From positions 434,001 to 498,000 of the forward strand of contig NZ_MPZV01000002.1 in NCBI RefSeq assembly GCF_002020355.1: 64,000 nt of DNA, in the 5' to 3' direction. The translations under genes and the position numbers were made by a program. Numbering within the stretch: position 1 is the stretch's first letter; each line of letters starts with the position of its first letter. Shown piece after piece: positions 56,471 through 64,000 of the stretch. This stretch comes from Thioclava sediminum (GTDB taxonomy: Bacteria; Pseudomonadota; Alphaproteobacteria; Rhodobacterales; Rhodobacteraceae). The notes beneath the pieces were generated by a model that saw only the letters and a program-made list of their open reading frames with translations, did no database searches and was not told the DNA's origin.

Positions 56471-56507
56471 GAAGCGGCGGGCTTTCCCGCCGCTTCTTTC
56501 ATTTTTC
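56471..56507 (+). terminator. Rho-independent terminator of gabT-gabD
   Basis: A perfect 11-bp stem (56471-56481 with 56486-56496) has a 4-nt loop, then TTTCATTTTT. It lies 33 nt past the gabD stop. The following 200 bp to ccmH hold no recognisable gene. Confidence 0.9.
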
Positions 56508-56718
56508 GAAGAGGACTGAAGAGCGCCTGCGCAGGGCGCGCGCCGGCCCGTGGGCTGGCGCATCGGTGACCGCGCGCGACGCTCATTCGATGGAGGGGCG
56601 CGGCTGGCATAAAGCGCCTGCCGTCCAAGGTCGCGTTGCGCCACCCCACGGGCCGCCGCGCGCCCTGCTTTTCCGTCTGGAGGGAAGGCTCGAGCTAGGC
56701 TCGGAGCCGGAAAGCCCC

Positions 56719-57195
56719 CTACTCGCCCATCAGCTCATTCAGCCGCTTGCGCTCGTCCTCGGAGAGATCGGGCTGAGCCGGACCCTCGGACGCGGCGCGG
56801 CGCGAGCGGACATAGAAGAACCCGCCGATCAATGCGACGATCAAAGCCCCCGGGCCGAGATACCACAGCAGCAGATTCGCCCCGCGCTTCTCGGGCTCGA
56901 ACAGGACATATTCGCCATAGCGGGCAGTGATGTAGTCGATCACCTGGCTATTGGTGTCGCCCGCCTGCAAGCGCTCGCGCACAAGCAGCCGCAGATCCCG
57001 CGACACTTCGGCATTGGAGTCGTCGATATTCTCGCCCTGACAGACCGGGCAGCGCAGCACCTTGGAGATTTCGCGCGCCCGCGCCTCGAGCGCCGGGTCC
57101 TTCAGGATCTCGTCGGGCTGCACCGCAAGCGCAGGCCCGATCGAGAGGAGCGCCGAAAGCATCAACGCCAAGGCAAAGAAGGTTTTCCTGAGCAT
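56719..57195 (-). CDS. ccmH: Cytochrome c-type biogenesis protein CcmH
   Basis: This 158-residue protein is a thiol-redox component that reduces apocytochrome c before heme ligation. It has a signal peptide (1-24), the redox motif LRCPVCQ near 48, a three-helix periplasmic domain and a C-terminal membrane anchor (about 105-127). It lacks the fused CcmI-like TPR domain found in E. coli CcmH. It follows ccmF by 3 nt. ccmE, ccmG and ccmI are not in the window. Confidence 0.92.
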   Translation of the reverse strand: MLRKTFFALALMLSALLSIGPALAVQPDEILKDPALEARAREISKVLRCPVCQGENIDDSNAEVSRDLRLLVRERLQAGDTNSQVIDYITARYGEYVLFEPEKRGANLLLWYLGPGALIVALIGGFFYVRSRRAASEGPAQPDLSEDERKRLNELMGE

Positions 57196-57198
57196 CGT

Positions 57199-59166
57199 TT
57201 ACTCCGCCGGAGACGCTTGCGCCGAGGCGGCGCGCGATTTGCGCGCCCCCGCTGCCACACGGTAGCGGCGATCCGACAGGCTCAGCAGCCCGCCCAACGC
57301 CATGATGATCGCGCCCGCCCAGATCCAGTCCGCGAAGGGCTTGATATAGGTGCGCACCGCGTAGCCGCCCTGATCCTGCGGATCGCCGAGCACGAGGTAG
57401 ATATCGCCCAGCGGCGTGGTGTGGATCGCGGCTTCGGTCGTCGGCATCCGCTGCACCGGATAGACGCGCTTCTCGGGATGCATGGTGCCGATCAGCTTGC
57501 CGTCCTTCTCGACCGTCATCGTGCCGGTGGAGGAGGTGTAGTTCGGACCTTTGACCTGTTCGACCTTCTGAAGCGTGATCTGGTAGCCGTCCACGGTGAA
57601 GGGCTCGCCGATCTTGGCGACGCGGATATCCTCGATCTGGCCCGCGGTCAGCAGACCGATCCCGATGAAGGTGACCCCCAGACCCGCATGGGCGGTGGCC
57701 TTGCCCCAATCGGCGCGCGGCAGGCGCTTGAGGCGTCCGAAATTGCGCGCCGAACGCTGCCACAGCTCTGTCATGGCCCCGAAGACCAGCCAGCTGCCCA
57801 GGAACACCGCGACGAGCGCGAGCAGCGAATTGCCGCTCTCGACGGCCCAGGCGAGGCCGCCCACGGCCAGCGCGAGCACGAAGGCCGGGATCAGCGGCTT
57901 CACCACGCGGCCGAGACGCGCGCGTTTCCATGGCATCATCGCGCCGATCGGCAGGATCAGGGCGAGGATCACCATGAACGGGGTGAAGGCCTGATCGAAG
58001 AACGGCGCGCCGACCGACAGCTTGCGGCCGAAGAACATCTCCGCGACCAGCGGCCAGACCGTGCCCACGAAGACCACCAGCGCCGCGACCGCCAGCAGGA
58101 TGTTGTTGATCACCAGCGCGGTTTCCCGCGACAGCATCGAGAACACGCCCTTGGCCTGCATCGAGGTGGCGCGGAACGCATAGAGCGTCAGCGCCCCGCC
58201 CACGAAGAGCGCGAGAATGCCAAGGATGAAGATGCCGCGCTGCGGGTCGGACGCGAAGCTATGCACCGAGGTGATCACGCCCGAACGCACGATGAAGGTG
58301 CCGATGAGCGAGAAACCGAAGGCCATGATCGACAGAAGGATGGTCCACGACTTCAGCGCCTCGCGCTTCTCGACCACGATGGCCGAGTGCAGCAGCGCAG
58401 CGGCCAGCAGCCACGGCATGAAGGAGGCGTTCTCGACCGGGTCCCAGAACCAGAAGCCGCCCCAGCCAAGCTCGTAATAGGCCCACCACGAGCCCAGCGC
58501 GATGCCGATGGTCAGGAAGATCCAGGCCGCCAGCGTCCACGGCCGCACCCAGCGCGCCCAGGTCGCGTCGACCCGGCCCTCGATCAGCGCCGCCACCGCG
58601 AAGGAGAACGACATCGAGAGGCCGACATAACCGAGATAAAGGAAGGGCGGGTGGAAGGCGAGCCCCGGGTCCTGCAGGAGCGGGTTCATCCCCTCGCCGT
58701 TGAACGGCGGCTCCGCGAGACGCAGGAACGGGTTGGAGGTGAAGATGATGAAGCCGAGGAAGGCCACGCCGATCCAGGCCTGAACGCTCAGCACGCGCGC
58801 GCGCAGCCGCGGCGGCAGAGCGCCACCGAACACGGCTGCCGCCGCCCCGAACAGCGACAGGATCAACACCCACAGAAGCATCGAGCCTTCGTGATTCCCC
58901 CACACGCCGGTGATCTTGTAGAGCATCGGCTTGTCGGTATGGGAATTCGCCCAAACCAGCTTCAGCGAGAAGTCCGACACGACGAAGGCGTGGGTCAGCG
59001 CCGCGAAGCTCACCGCGATGAGCAGAAATTGCGCTGTCGCTGCGGGTTCGCCGACCGCCATCCAGCCGCGCCAGCCTTTTTGCGCGCCGACGATGGGCAC
59101 GATGGCCTGCACGATGGCCACCGCAAAGGCGAGAATCAGGGCAAAATGCCCGAGTTCATTGATCAT
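57199..59166 (-). CDS. ccmF: Heme lyase CcmF
   Basis: This 655-residue inner-membrane protein has about 15 helices and the heme-handling WWD domain (AYYELGWGGFWFWDPVENASFMPW near 228), plus conserved periplasmic His residues (WGNHEGSMLLW near 90). It joins heme to the CxxCH cysteines of c-type cytochromes together with CcmH. ATG 59166 has GGAGGAG 4 nt upstream. The longer frame upstream is not supported. It forms an operon with ccmH. Confidence 0.94.
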   Translation of the reverse strand: MINELGHFALILAFAVAIVQAIVPIVGAQKGWRGWMAVGEPAATAQFLLIAVSFAALTHAFVVSDFSLKLVWANSHTDKPMLYKITGVWGNHEGSMLLWVLILSLFGAAAAVFGGALPPRLRARVLSVQAWIGVAFLGFIIFTSNPFLRLAEPPFNGEGMNPLLQDPGLAFHPPFLYLGYVGLSMSFSFAVAALIEGRVDATWARWVRPWTLAAWIFLTIGIALGSWWAYYELGWGGFWFWDPVENASFMPWLLAAALLHSAIVVEKREALKSWTILLSIMAFGFSLIGTFIVRSGVITSVHSFASDPQRGIFILGILALFVGGALTLYAFRATSMQAKGVFSMLSRETALVINNILLAVAALVVFVGTVWPLVAEMFFGRKLSVGAPFFDQAFTPFMVILALILPIGAMMPWKRARLGRVVKPLIPAFVLALAVGGLAWAVESGNSLLALVAVFLGSWLVFGAMTELWQRSARNFGRLKRLPRADWGKATAHAGLGVTFIGIGLLTAGQIEDIRVAKIGEPFTVDGYQITLQKVEQVKGPNYTSSTGTMTVEKDGKLIGTMHPEKRVYPVQRMPTTEAAIHTTPLGDIYLVLGDPQDQGGYAVRTYIKPFADWIWAGAIIMALGGLLSLSDRRYRVAAGARKSRAASAQASPAE

Positions 59167-59332
59167 GGGACTCCTCCTGTCGCGGGGCGAGAGCATAGAG
59201 ATATACGACCTTCGGGCCAAGGAGGATGCGCGCCGATGTCGCAACTTTCCGACAGCCACTCACGGGGGCGTGAATGGCACAGCCCATTCTCAAGGTCTAA
59301 GCAAGGCGCGTGAGACCAAGAGGGATGCGAAA

Positions 59333-59740
59333 ATGCGTGCGATCGTGATCGGGCCGCTGCTGGCCTTGGGGCTTGTGGCAGGATGCCAGTCGGAGCCGGG
59401 CGACCCTCTCGAGGCGATCGCGCCGAACGCGATCTGGGAAGTTGTCGCGATCGACGGCAAGCCCCTGCCCGACGGCGTCGAAGTCACCCTGACCCATCCC
59501 GAAAAGGGCCTGATCGCGGGCAAGGCGGGCTGCAATCACTATAACGGTCGTATCTCGGAGAAGGACGGCCGGGTGCGCGTCGGCGAACTGGCCGGAACGC
59601 GCATGATGTGCCCCGAGCCCGCAATGGGCGTCGAGAAGGCCTTCCACTCGGCCATGGCCCGCGTCGATACGGTGAAACTGTCGCAGGACCGGCTGGAGCT
59701 GATCTCGCAGGGCGACACGGTGATCGAAGCCACGCAATAA
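59333..59740 (+). CDS. META-domain (HslJ-like) lipoprotein
   Basis: This 135-residue protein has a lipoprotein signal with lipobox LVAGC (Cys near 18). Its single META domain has IWEVVAIDGKPL near 35, the AGCNHYNG turn near 65 and MMCPEPAMGVEKAF near 90, the standard META/HslJ pattern. E. coli HslJ is linked to novobiocin and heat responses, but the molecular role is unknown. AGAGGG precedes ATG 59333. The longer open frame starting in ccmF is not used. Confidence 0.85.
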   Translation: MRAIVIGPLLALGLVAGCQSEPGDPLEAIAPNAIWEVVAIDGKPLPDGVEVTLTHPEKGLIAGKAGCNHYNGRISEKDGRVRVGELAGTRMMCPEPAMGVEKAFHSAMARVDTVKLSQDRLELISQGDTVIEATQ

Positions 59741-59780
59741 GCGCCTTGACCGACGGTGCGGGGCGTGGCCCTCTCGGGCG

Positions 59781-60509
59781 ATGTTCCCGATCCGCGATCA
59801 CAACCCCTCTTACAGCACCCCGTGGGTCACATGGACCCTGATCGCGATCAATATCGTGGTCTATGTCTTCACCGCGCCTTGGGGCGGCGATATGCGGGAC
59901 CTCTGGCTCAATAACGCGCTCTGGCCTGCCGCGGTGACCCATGGCGTCGCGTGGCACGGGCTTTTCACCCACATGTTCCTGCATGCCGGCATCCTGCATC
60001 TGGCGGGCAACATGCTGTTTCTCTGGGTCTTCGGCGACAATCTCGAAGACCGGATGGGGCGCGTTCTCTTCCTGATCTTCTATCTCGCCTGCGGGCTGGC
60101 CGCCGCCTTCGCACAGATCGCCGCGAACCCGAATGCGACTGTGCCGATGGTGGGCGCCTCGGGGGCGATTGCAGGCGTGATGGGGGGCTATCTGCTGCTC
60201 TACCCGAAAGCGCGGATCGACGTGCTGTTCTACTTCCTCGTCTTCTTCAAGATCTGGGCCACGCCCGCTTGGCTGGTGCTGGGCCTGTGGTTCGCGATCC
60301 AGCTATTCAACGAGCTGACCTCCGGCGCGTCGGGCGGCGTCGCCCACATGGCCCATATCGGCGGTTTCGTGGCGGGCGCGCTTCTGACGCTGCCGCTGTG
60401 GTATCGCCTTGGCGGGCCGCTCTTCTGGCGCCTCACCCATGGCCACCCGCCCTTCCCCGAGGCGCGCGAGCGCCAGACCAATATCCCCACAGTCACACGG
60501 AGACGCTGA
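59781..60509 (+). CDS. Rhomboid-family intramembrane serine protease
   Basis: This 242-residue protein has six membrane helices with the catalytic Ser in GASGAIAGVMG near residue 118, the catalytic His in HMAHIGGF near 185 and the conserved HLAGNMLFLW in helix 2. These support an active protease cutting membrane-protein substrates. The ribosome site is weak. It ends in TGATG with the next gene, so the pair is coupled. Confidence 0.9.
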   Translation: MFPIRDHNPSYSTPWVTWTLIAINIVVYVFTAPWGGDMRDLWLNNALWPAAVTHGVAWHGLFTHMFLHAGILHLAGNMLFLWVFGDNLEDRMGRVLFLIFYLACGLAAAFAQIAANPNATVPMVGASGAIAGVMGGYLLLYPKARIDVLFYFLVFFKIWATPAWLVLGLWFAIQLFNELTSGASGGVAHMAHIGGFVAGALLTLPLWYRLGGPLFWRLTHGHPPFPEARERQTNIPTVTRRR

Positions 60510-60895
60510 TGCTGCCCGAGATTCAATCGCCCCACCGCCTGACCTGCCATTGCGGCGCGGTGGAGATGGAGGTGACGCTCTCCGACGGGCTGAACACCAA
60601 GCGGCGCTGCGATTGCTCTTTCTGCCGTCGGCGCGGGGCGGTGGCGGTCTCGGCCCCGCTCTCGGGCATCCGCATCGTGAAGGGCGAGGACAACCTGACA
60701 CTCTACCAATTCGGCACGATGACCGCGAAGCATTACTTCTGCAAAACCTGCGGCATCTACACCCATCACCAGCGCCGCTCGAACCCGAACCAATACGGCG
60801 TGAACGCCGCCTGTCTGGAAGGGGTGAACCCGCGCGATCTCGATCCGGTGCCGTGGAATGACGGCATCAATCACCCGACCGATCGCGCTGACTGA
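60509..60895 (+). CDS. GFA-family zinc-binding protein
   Basis: This 128-residue protein is of the glutathione-dependent formaldehyde-activating (GFA/Mss4-like) fold. Zinc-binding cysteines are seen as TCHCGAVE near 13, CDCSFCRRRG near 34 and YFCKTCGIYTHH near 77. Many GFA proteins have no proven link to formaldehyde, so the name marks the fold only. The start overlaps the rhomboid stop by one base. The 3' end overlaps the convergent GMC gene by 25 nt. Confidence 0.88.
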   Translation: MLPEIQSPHRLTCHCGAVEMEVTLSDGLNTKRRCDCSFCRRRGAVAVSAPLSGIRIVKGEDNLTLYQFGTMTAKHYFCKTCGIYTHHQRRSNPNQYGVNAACLEGVNPRDLDPVPWNDGINHPTDRAD

Positions 60896-62493
60896 TCCTC
60901 TCGAATGAACGCGGCGGCGCGCTCGGCGATCATGATCGTCGGCGCGTTGGTATTGCCCGAAATCAGCTGCGGCATCACCGAGGCATCGACGACGCGCAGC
61001 CCGTCGATCCCGCGCACCCGCAGCTGAGGATCGACCACCGACATGTCGCCCTGCCCCATCGCGCAGGTGCCGACCGGATGGTAGATCGTATCGGCCCGCG
61101 CCCGGATGTCGGCCATCAGCCCCTCATCCGTCCCGTCATGCGGATAGAACCTGCGGCCCCGCCACGGGCGAAGCGGCTCCGCCTCGGCGATCCGGTCCAG
61201 AAGCCGCGCGCCTTTCAGCAGCAGTTCTGCGTCGCGCGGATCGGACAGGTAGTCCGGGTCGATCAACGGTGCCGCGCGCGGATCGCTCGAGGCCAGCCGC
61301 AGCGTCCCGCGTGACTGGGGCCGCAGCGGACAGATATGAGCGGACCAGCCATCGGCCAGATGCGGCTTGCGCATATGCTGATCGACGATGCCCACGACGA
61401 AATGGATCTGCAGATCGGGCCGGGTGAGGCTCGGGTCCGAACGCAGGAACGCCCCGCCCTCGGCCATGGGCGAGGCGAACAACCCCTCGCCATGCTTGCG
61501 CCACGCGCCCGCCGCCCGCGCCAGCCGCAGCAGCCCGCGCGGGTTCAGCCCCACCACATCGGGCCGGGGCGAGGTGTAGCTGATGACGTAATCCAGATGA
61601 TCCTGAAGGTTTGCGCCTACGCCCGGCAGATCGAGACGCGGTTCGATCCCGACCTCGCGCAGATGATCCGCAGGCCCGATCCCGGACAGCATCAGCAGCT
61701 GCGGCGAGCCGAACGCCCCCGCCGAGACGATCACCTCGCGCGCCGCTTCGATCTTCATCCGCTTGCGGCCTTGCCGGACGATTGCCCCCGTCGCGCGCCC
61801 GTCCGCGATCTCGATCTTCTCGGCCCGCGCGCGGGTCAGCACGGTCAGATTGGGCCGCGCCATCACCGGATGCAGATAGGCCGCCGCTGCCGAACAGCGC
61901 TCGCCCTTGCGCGGCCCGTCCCAGAACTGCGTGACCTGATAGAGCCCCGCCCCTTCCTGCCGCGGCCCGTTGAAATCCTCGTTCGGCGGGCATTGCACGG
62001 CCGCGCAGGCCTCGATGAAAGCACGGCTGATCGCGCACGGCCGCCGCTGATCGCCGACCTGCAACGGCCCCGCCGCGCCATGCCAATCCGACGCCCCGCG
62101 GGCATTGCGCTCGGAGGCGAGGAACCACGGCTTCACGGTCTCCCAGTCCCAGCCCTCGGCGCCCGCATCGGCCCAGCCGTCGTAATCCTCTGGCTGGCCG
62201 CGCGCATAGAGCATCGCGTTGATCGCCGACGACCCGCCCAGCCCCCGGCCCCGCGGCTGAAACCCGCGCCGCCCGTTCAACCCCGGCTGCGGCACCGTGC
62301 GCAGCGCCCAGTTATGGATCGGCGGCCGCCCCGCCACCATCGTGGCAACCAACGCAGGCGCACGCACGAAGATGTCGCGCGCCTCGCGGCCTGCCTCGAC
62401 AATACAGACAGTCACGGCCGGGTCCTCCGACAGCCGCGCCGCCAGCACCGACCCCGCCGAGCCACCGCCCAGAATGAGATAATCGAAACGCAA
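60871..62493 (-). CDS. GMC-family FAD oxidoreductase (choline-dehydrogenase-like)
   Basis: This 540-residue flavoenzyme has the N-terminal FAD-binding motif LILGGGSAGSVLAARLSE at 6-23, the GMC signature GRGLGGSSAINAM near 82, and catalytic His/Asn in YHPVGTCAMG near 465 and NTNAPTIMIAER near 518. The group oxidises alcohols such as choline or polyethylene glycol. No bet genes are near, so choline is not assured. The start is TTG with AAGGAGGA just upstream. Confidence 0.88.
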   Translation of the reverse strand: MRFDYLILGGGSAGSVLAARLSEDPAVTVCIVEAGREARDIFVRAPALVATMVAGRPPIHNWALRTVPQPGLNGRRGFQPRGRGLGGSSAINAMLYARGQPEDYDGWADAGAEGWDWETVKPWFLASERNARGASDWHGAAGPLQVGDQRRPCAISRAFIEACAAVQCPPNEDFNGPRQEGAGLYQVTQFWDGPRKGERCSAAAAYLHPVMARPNLTVLTRARAEKIEIADGRATGAIVRQGRKRMKIEAAREVIVSAGAFGSPQLLMLSGIGPADHLREVGIEPRLDLPGVGANLQDHLDYVISYTSPRPDVVGLNPRGLLRLARAAGAWRKHGEGLFASPMAEGGAFLRSDPSLTRPDLQIHFVVGIVDQHMRKPHLADGWSAHICPLRPQSRGTLRLASSDPRAAPLIDPDYLSDPRDAELLLKGARLLDRIAEAEPLRPWRGRRFYPHDGTDEGLMADIRARADTIYHPVGTCAMGQGDMSVVDPQLRVRGIDGLRVVDASVMPQLISGNTNAPTIMIAERAAAFIREDQSARSVG

Positions 62494-62671
62494 GGGCTCC
62501 TCCTTCCCCCGTTCGCGAAAAGCCTAACGGGTTTCGGAAGATAGGGAAGGATTACGCTGGGTCGGACGCGTCAGGGACGCGCCCGAGCCTCGGGTGAGAA
62601 CGACTGGAATTGAATGCCCGGATCAGCCGGGTCAACGGCCCGGGCAGCGCCCGACCGCCCCCTGCTGCACA

Positions 62672-62704
62672 CAAAAGAAAACGCCCGGTCTCTCCGACCG
62701 GGCG
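62672..62704 (-). terminator. Rho-independent terminator of the pheT transcript
   Basis: A perfect 9-bp stem (62682-62690 with 62696-62704) has a 5-nt loop and, on the minus strand, TTTTCTTTT after it. It lies 25 nt past the pheT stop. Confidence 0.9.
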
Positions 62705-62728
62705 CTCCAAACTCTCTCGAGGACAGCC

Positions 62729-64000
62729 TTAGCTGCGCAGCGTGCCGCCGGTGGCCTTGCTCACCTTCTCGACGATCTTCTTGCTCACCGCCTCGATCTC
62801 GGCGTCGGTCAGCGTCTTATCGGCGGGCTGCATCCGCACCGTCAGCGCGATCGACTTCTTGCCCGCGCCCATCTGCTCCTCGGCTTTGGCGCCGGTGAAC
62901 TGGTCGAAGACATTGACGCTCTCGATCAGCTTCTTGTCGGCGCCCATCGCCGTGTTCACCGCCGTCAGCGCCTCGACATTTGCATCCACGACGAAGGCGA
63001 AATCTCGTTCGACCGCCTGCAGGTCGGAGATCTGCAGCGCGGGCCGCGTCGCGCCCTTCTTCTTCGGGAAGGGGATGTTTGCCAGCCGGATCGTGAAGGC
63101 GACCGCCGGGCCCTTCACGCCCAGTTCGCGCAGCACCTTGGGATGCACTTCGCCAAAGGTCGCCAGCAGGTTCGGCCCGAGCGCCACATTGCCTGCGCGA
63201 CCGGGGTGCCACCACGCATCGAGCTTGCGGTTGATCTGCGCACGCGCCGGAGCGCCGACCGCGGCCAGCACGGCCTCGGCATCGGCTTTCGCATCGTAAA
63301 GGTCCACCGGACGGCGCGACCCAAAAGGATCGCGCGGCGCGGAGTGACCGACCAGAAGCCCGGTCGCCTGCAGAACCTGCTCGCCCGGCTCGCCGCCGTT
63401 GAACGCAGGGCCCACTTCGAACAGCGCCAGATCGTTCAGACCGCGCGCCTGATTGCGGGCAGCCGCCTGCAACAGACCCGGCAGCAGATCGGGGCGCATA
63501 TGCGTCATCTCCGAGCTGATCGGGTTCTCCAGCTTGGTCGCATCCGCGCCACCGCCGAACAGCTTGGCGGACGCCTCGTCGATGAAGCTGTAGGTCACAC
63601 ATTCATTGTAACCCAGCGCCGCCGTCGTGCGCCGTGCCATCCGCTCGCGCTGCTGCATCGGCGTCAGGATCGCGTCCGGCACGCCGGTCGTCTCGCGCCC
63701 CATCGGCTTGCCCTCGAGCTTCGTCAGCGAGGCGATGCGCGCCACTTCCTCGACCAGATCGGCCGAGCCCAGCACATCGGGGCGCCAGGTCGGGGGCGTC
63801 GCCATGTCGCCGTCGAGCGTGAAGCCCAGAGCCTCCAGCGTCTCGCGCTGCGTGGCCTCGGGAATGTCCATGCCGACGAGCGAGATCACCCGCGCCGGGT
63901 CCAGCTTGTAAGCGCGGCTGACATCCGGCACCGCGCCGTCCATCACCACGTCCGACACTTCGCCACCGCACAGATCGACGACCATCTTCGCCGCGAGATC
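62729..64000 (-). CDS. pheT: Phenylalanine--tRNA ligase beta subunit, N-terminus outside window
   Basis: The frame runs through the right edge, leaving 424 C-terminal codons (stop 62729) of the beta subunit that charges tRNA-Phe together with PheS. Visible parts are the B5 domain (LGFTLDGD), the catalytic-core-like region with VTYSFIDEASAKLF and NPISSEMTHMRP, and the C-terminal anticodon-binding FDX-ACB domain (PALQISDLQAVERDFAFVVD through the end). A strong terminator follows, so pheT is last in its operon, presumably after pheS beyond the window. Confidence 0.95.
   Translation of the reverse strand, partial: DLAAKMVVDLCGGEVSDVVMDGAVPDVSRAYKLDPARVISLVGMDIPEATQRETLEALGFTLDGDMATPPTWRPDVLGSADLVEEVARIASLTKLEGKPMGRETTGVPDAILTPMQQRERMARRTTAALGYNECVTYSFIDEASAKLFGGGADATKLENPISSEMTHMRPDLLPGLLQAAARNQARGLNDLALFEVGPAFNGGEPGEQVLQATGLLVGHSAPRDPFGSRRPVDLYDAKADAEAVLAAVGAPARAQINRKLDAWWHPGRAGNVALGPNLLATFGEVHPKVLRELGVKGPAVAFTIRLANIPFPKKKGATRPALQISDLQAVERDFAFVVDANVEALTAVNTAMGADKKLIESVNVFDQFTGAKAEEQMGAGKKSIALTVRMQPADKTLTDAEIEAVSKKIVEKVSKATGGTLRS

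Noticed and set aside
56416-59313. 965-residue plus-strand ORF
   Set aside because: It is antisense to ccmH and ccmF. Its low-complexity Arg/His/Gln composition shows it is a shadow.

Overview
The window is about 64 kb of GC-rich chromosome from an alphaproteobacterium, most likely Rhodobacterales (Rhodobacteraceae or Paracoccaceae). Supporting markers are a GcrA cell-cycle regulator, a MipZ division ATPase, a class I lysyl-tRNA synthetase, a PleD-type diguanylate cyclase, DUF3572, DUF4153 and DUF983 proteins, and a VPLPA-CTERM surface protein. Coding density is very high, with many 1, 4 or 8 nt start/stop overlaps. There is no rRNA, CRISPR array, transposase or integrase. One tRNA, Leu(TAA), is present. 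Names come from motif recognition in translated sequence. No database search was run.

Layout. 1-4.7 kb: the end of a beta-helix (pectate-lyase-fold) protein, a CHAD protein and class I lysS. 4.7-13.6 kb: TerB-like protein, PBP4-type peptidase, nadD, an H-NOX-like/GGDEF sensor pair, a DUF4153 membrane protein, a HAD phosphatase, DUF3572 and pleD. 13.7-16.2 kb: an ECF sigma factor, putative anti-sigma and metal-sensor operon behind a four-EF-hand protein. 16.4-20.8 kb: DUF983 and NUDIX, then an overlapping aldo/keto reductase, lipoprotein, lipocalin and EamA operon, and msrB. 20.9-31.5 kb: aidB, a cupin, ychF, a VOC protein, trpA, an ABC-2 permease, gcrA, a FadL-type porin, rimO, a CAP protein and a K+ channel. 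31.6-37.7 kb: two related secreted repeat proteins, ettA, an AT-rich horizontally acquired-looking gene with a TIR/deoxyribosyltransferase-like motif, mipZ, a small ORF and a VPLPA-CTERM protein. 37.9-41.9 kb: an acyl-CoA synthetase, an ABC exporter and tRNA-Leu. 42-56.4 kb: a catabolic island. 56.7-64 kb: ccmH and ccmF, META lipoprotein, rhomboid protease, GFA protein, GMC oxidoreductase and the 3' part of pheT.

The catabolic island is the most coherent multi-gene system. A divergent LysR gene with a near-ideal ATC-N9-GAT site faces an eleven-gene minus-strand run: solute-binding protein, creatininase-like amidohydrolase, two permeases, ATPase, class III aminotransferase, CoA-transferase A and B, ArgE/DapE-type deacylase, thiolase and enoyl-CoA hydratase. 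This reads as import of an amide-bearing or N-acylated amino compound, hydrolysis, transamination, CoA activation and thiolysis. The substrate is not evident. Beside it an XRE-cupin regulator diverges from gabT-gabD, which takes GABA to succinate.

The most unusual single locus is 34.7-35.6 kb. There an AT-rich orphan gene sits between ettA and mipZ, and a 14-bp perfect inverted repeat buries its ribosome binding site.
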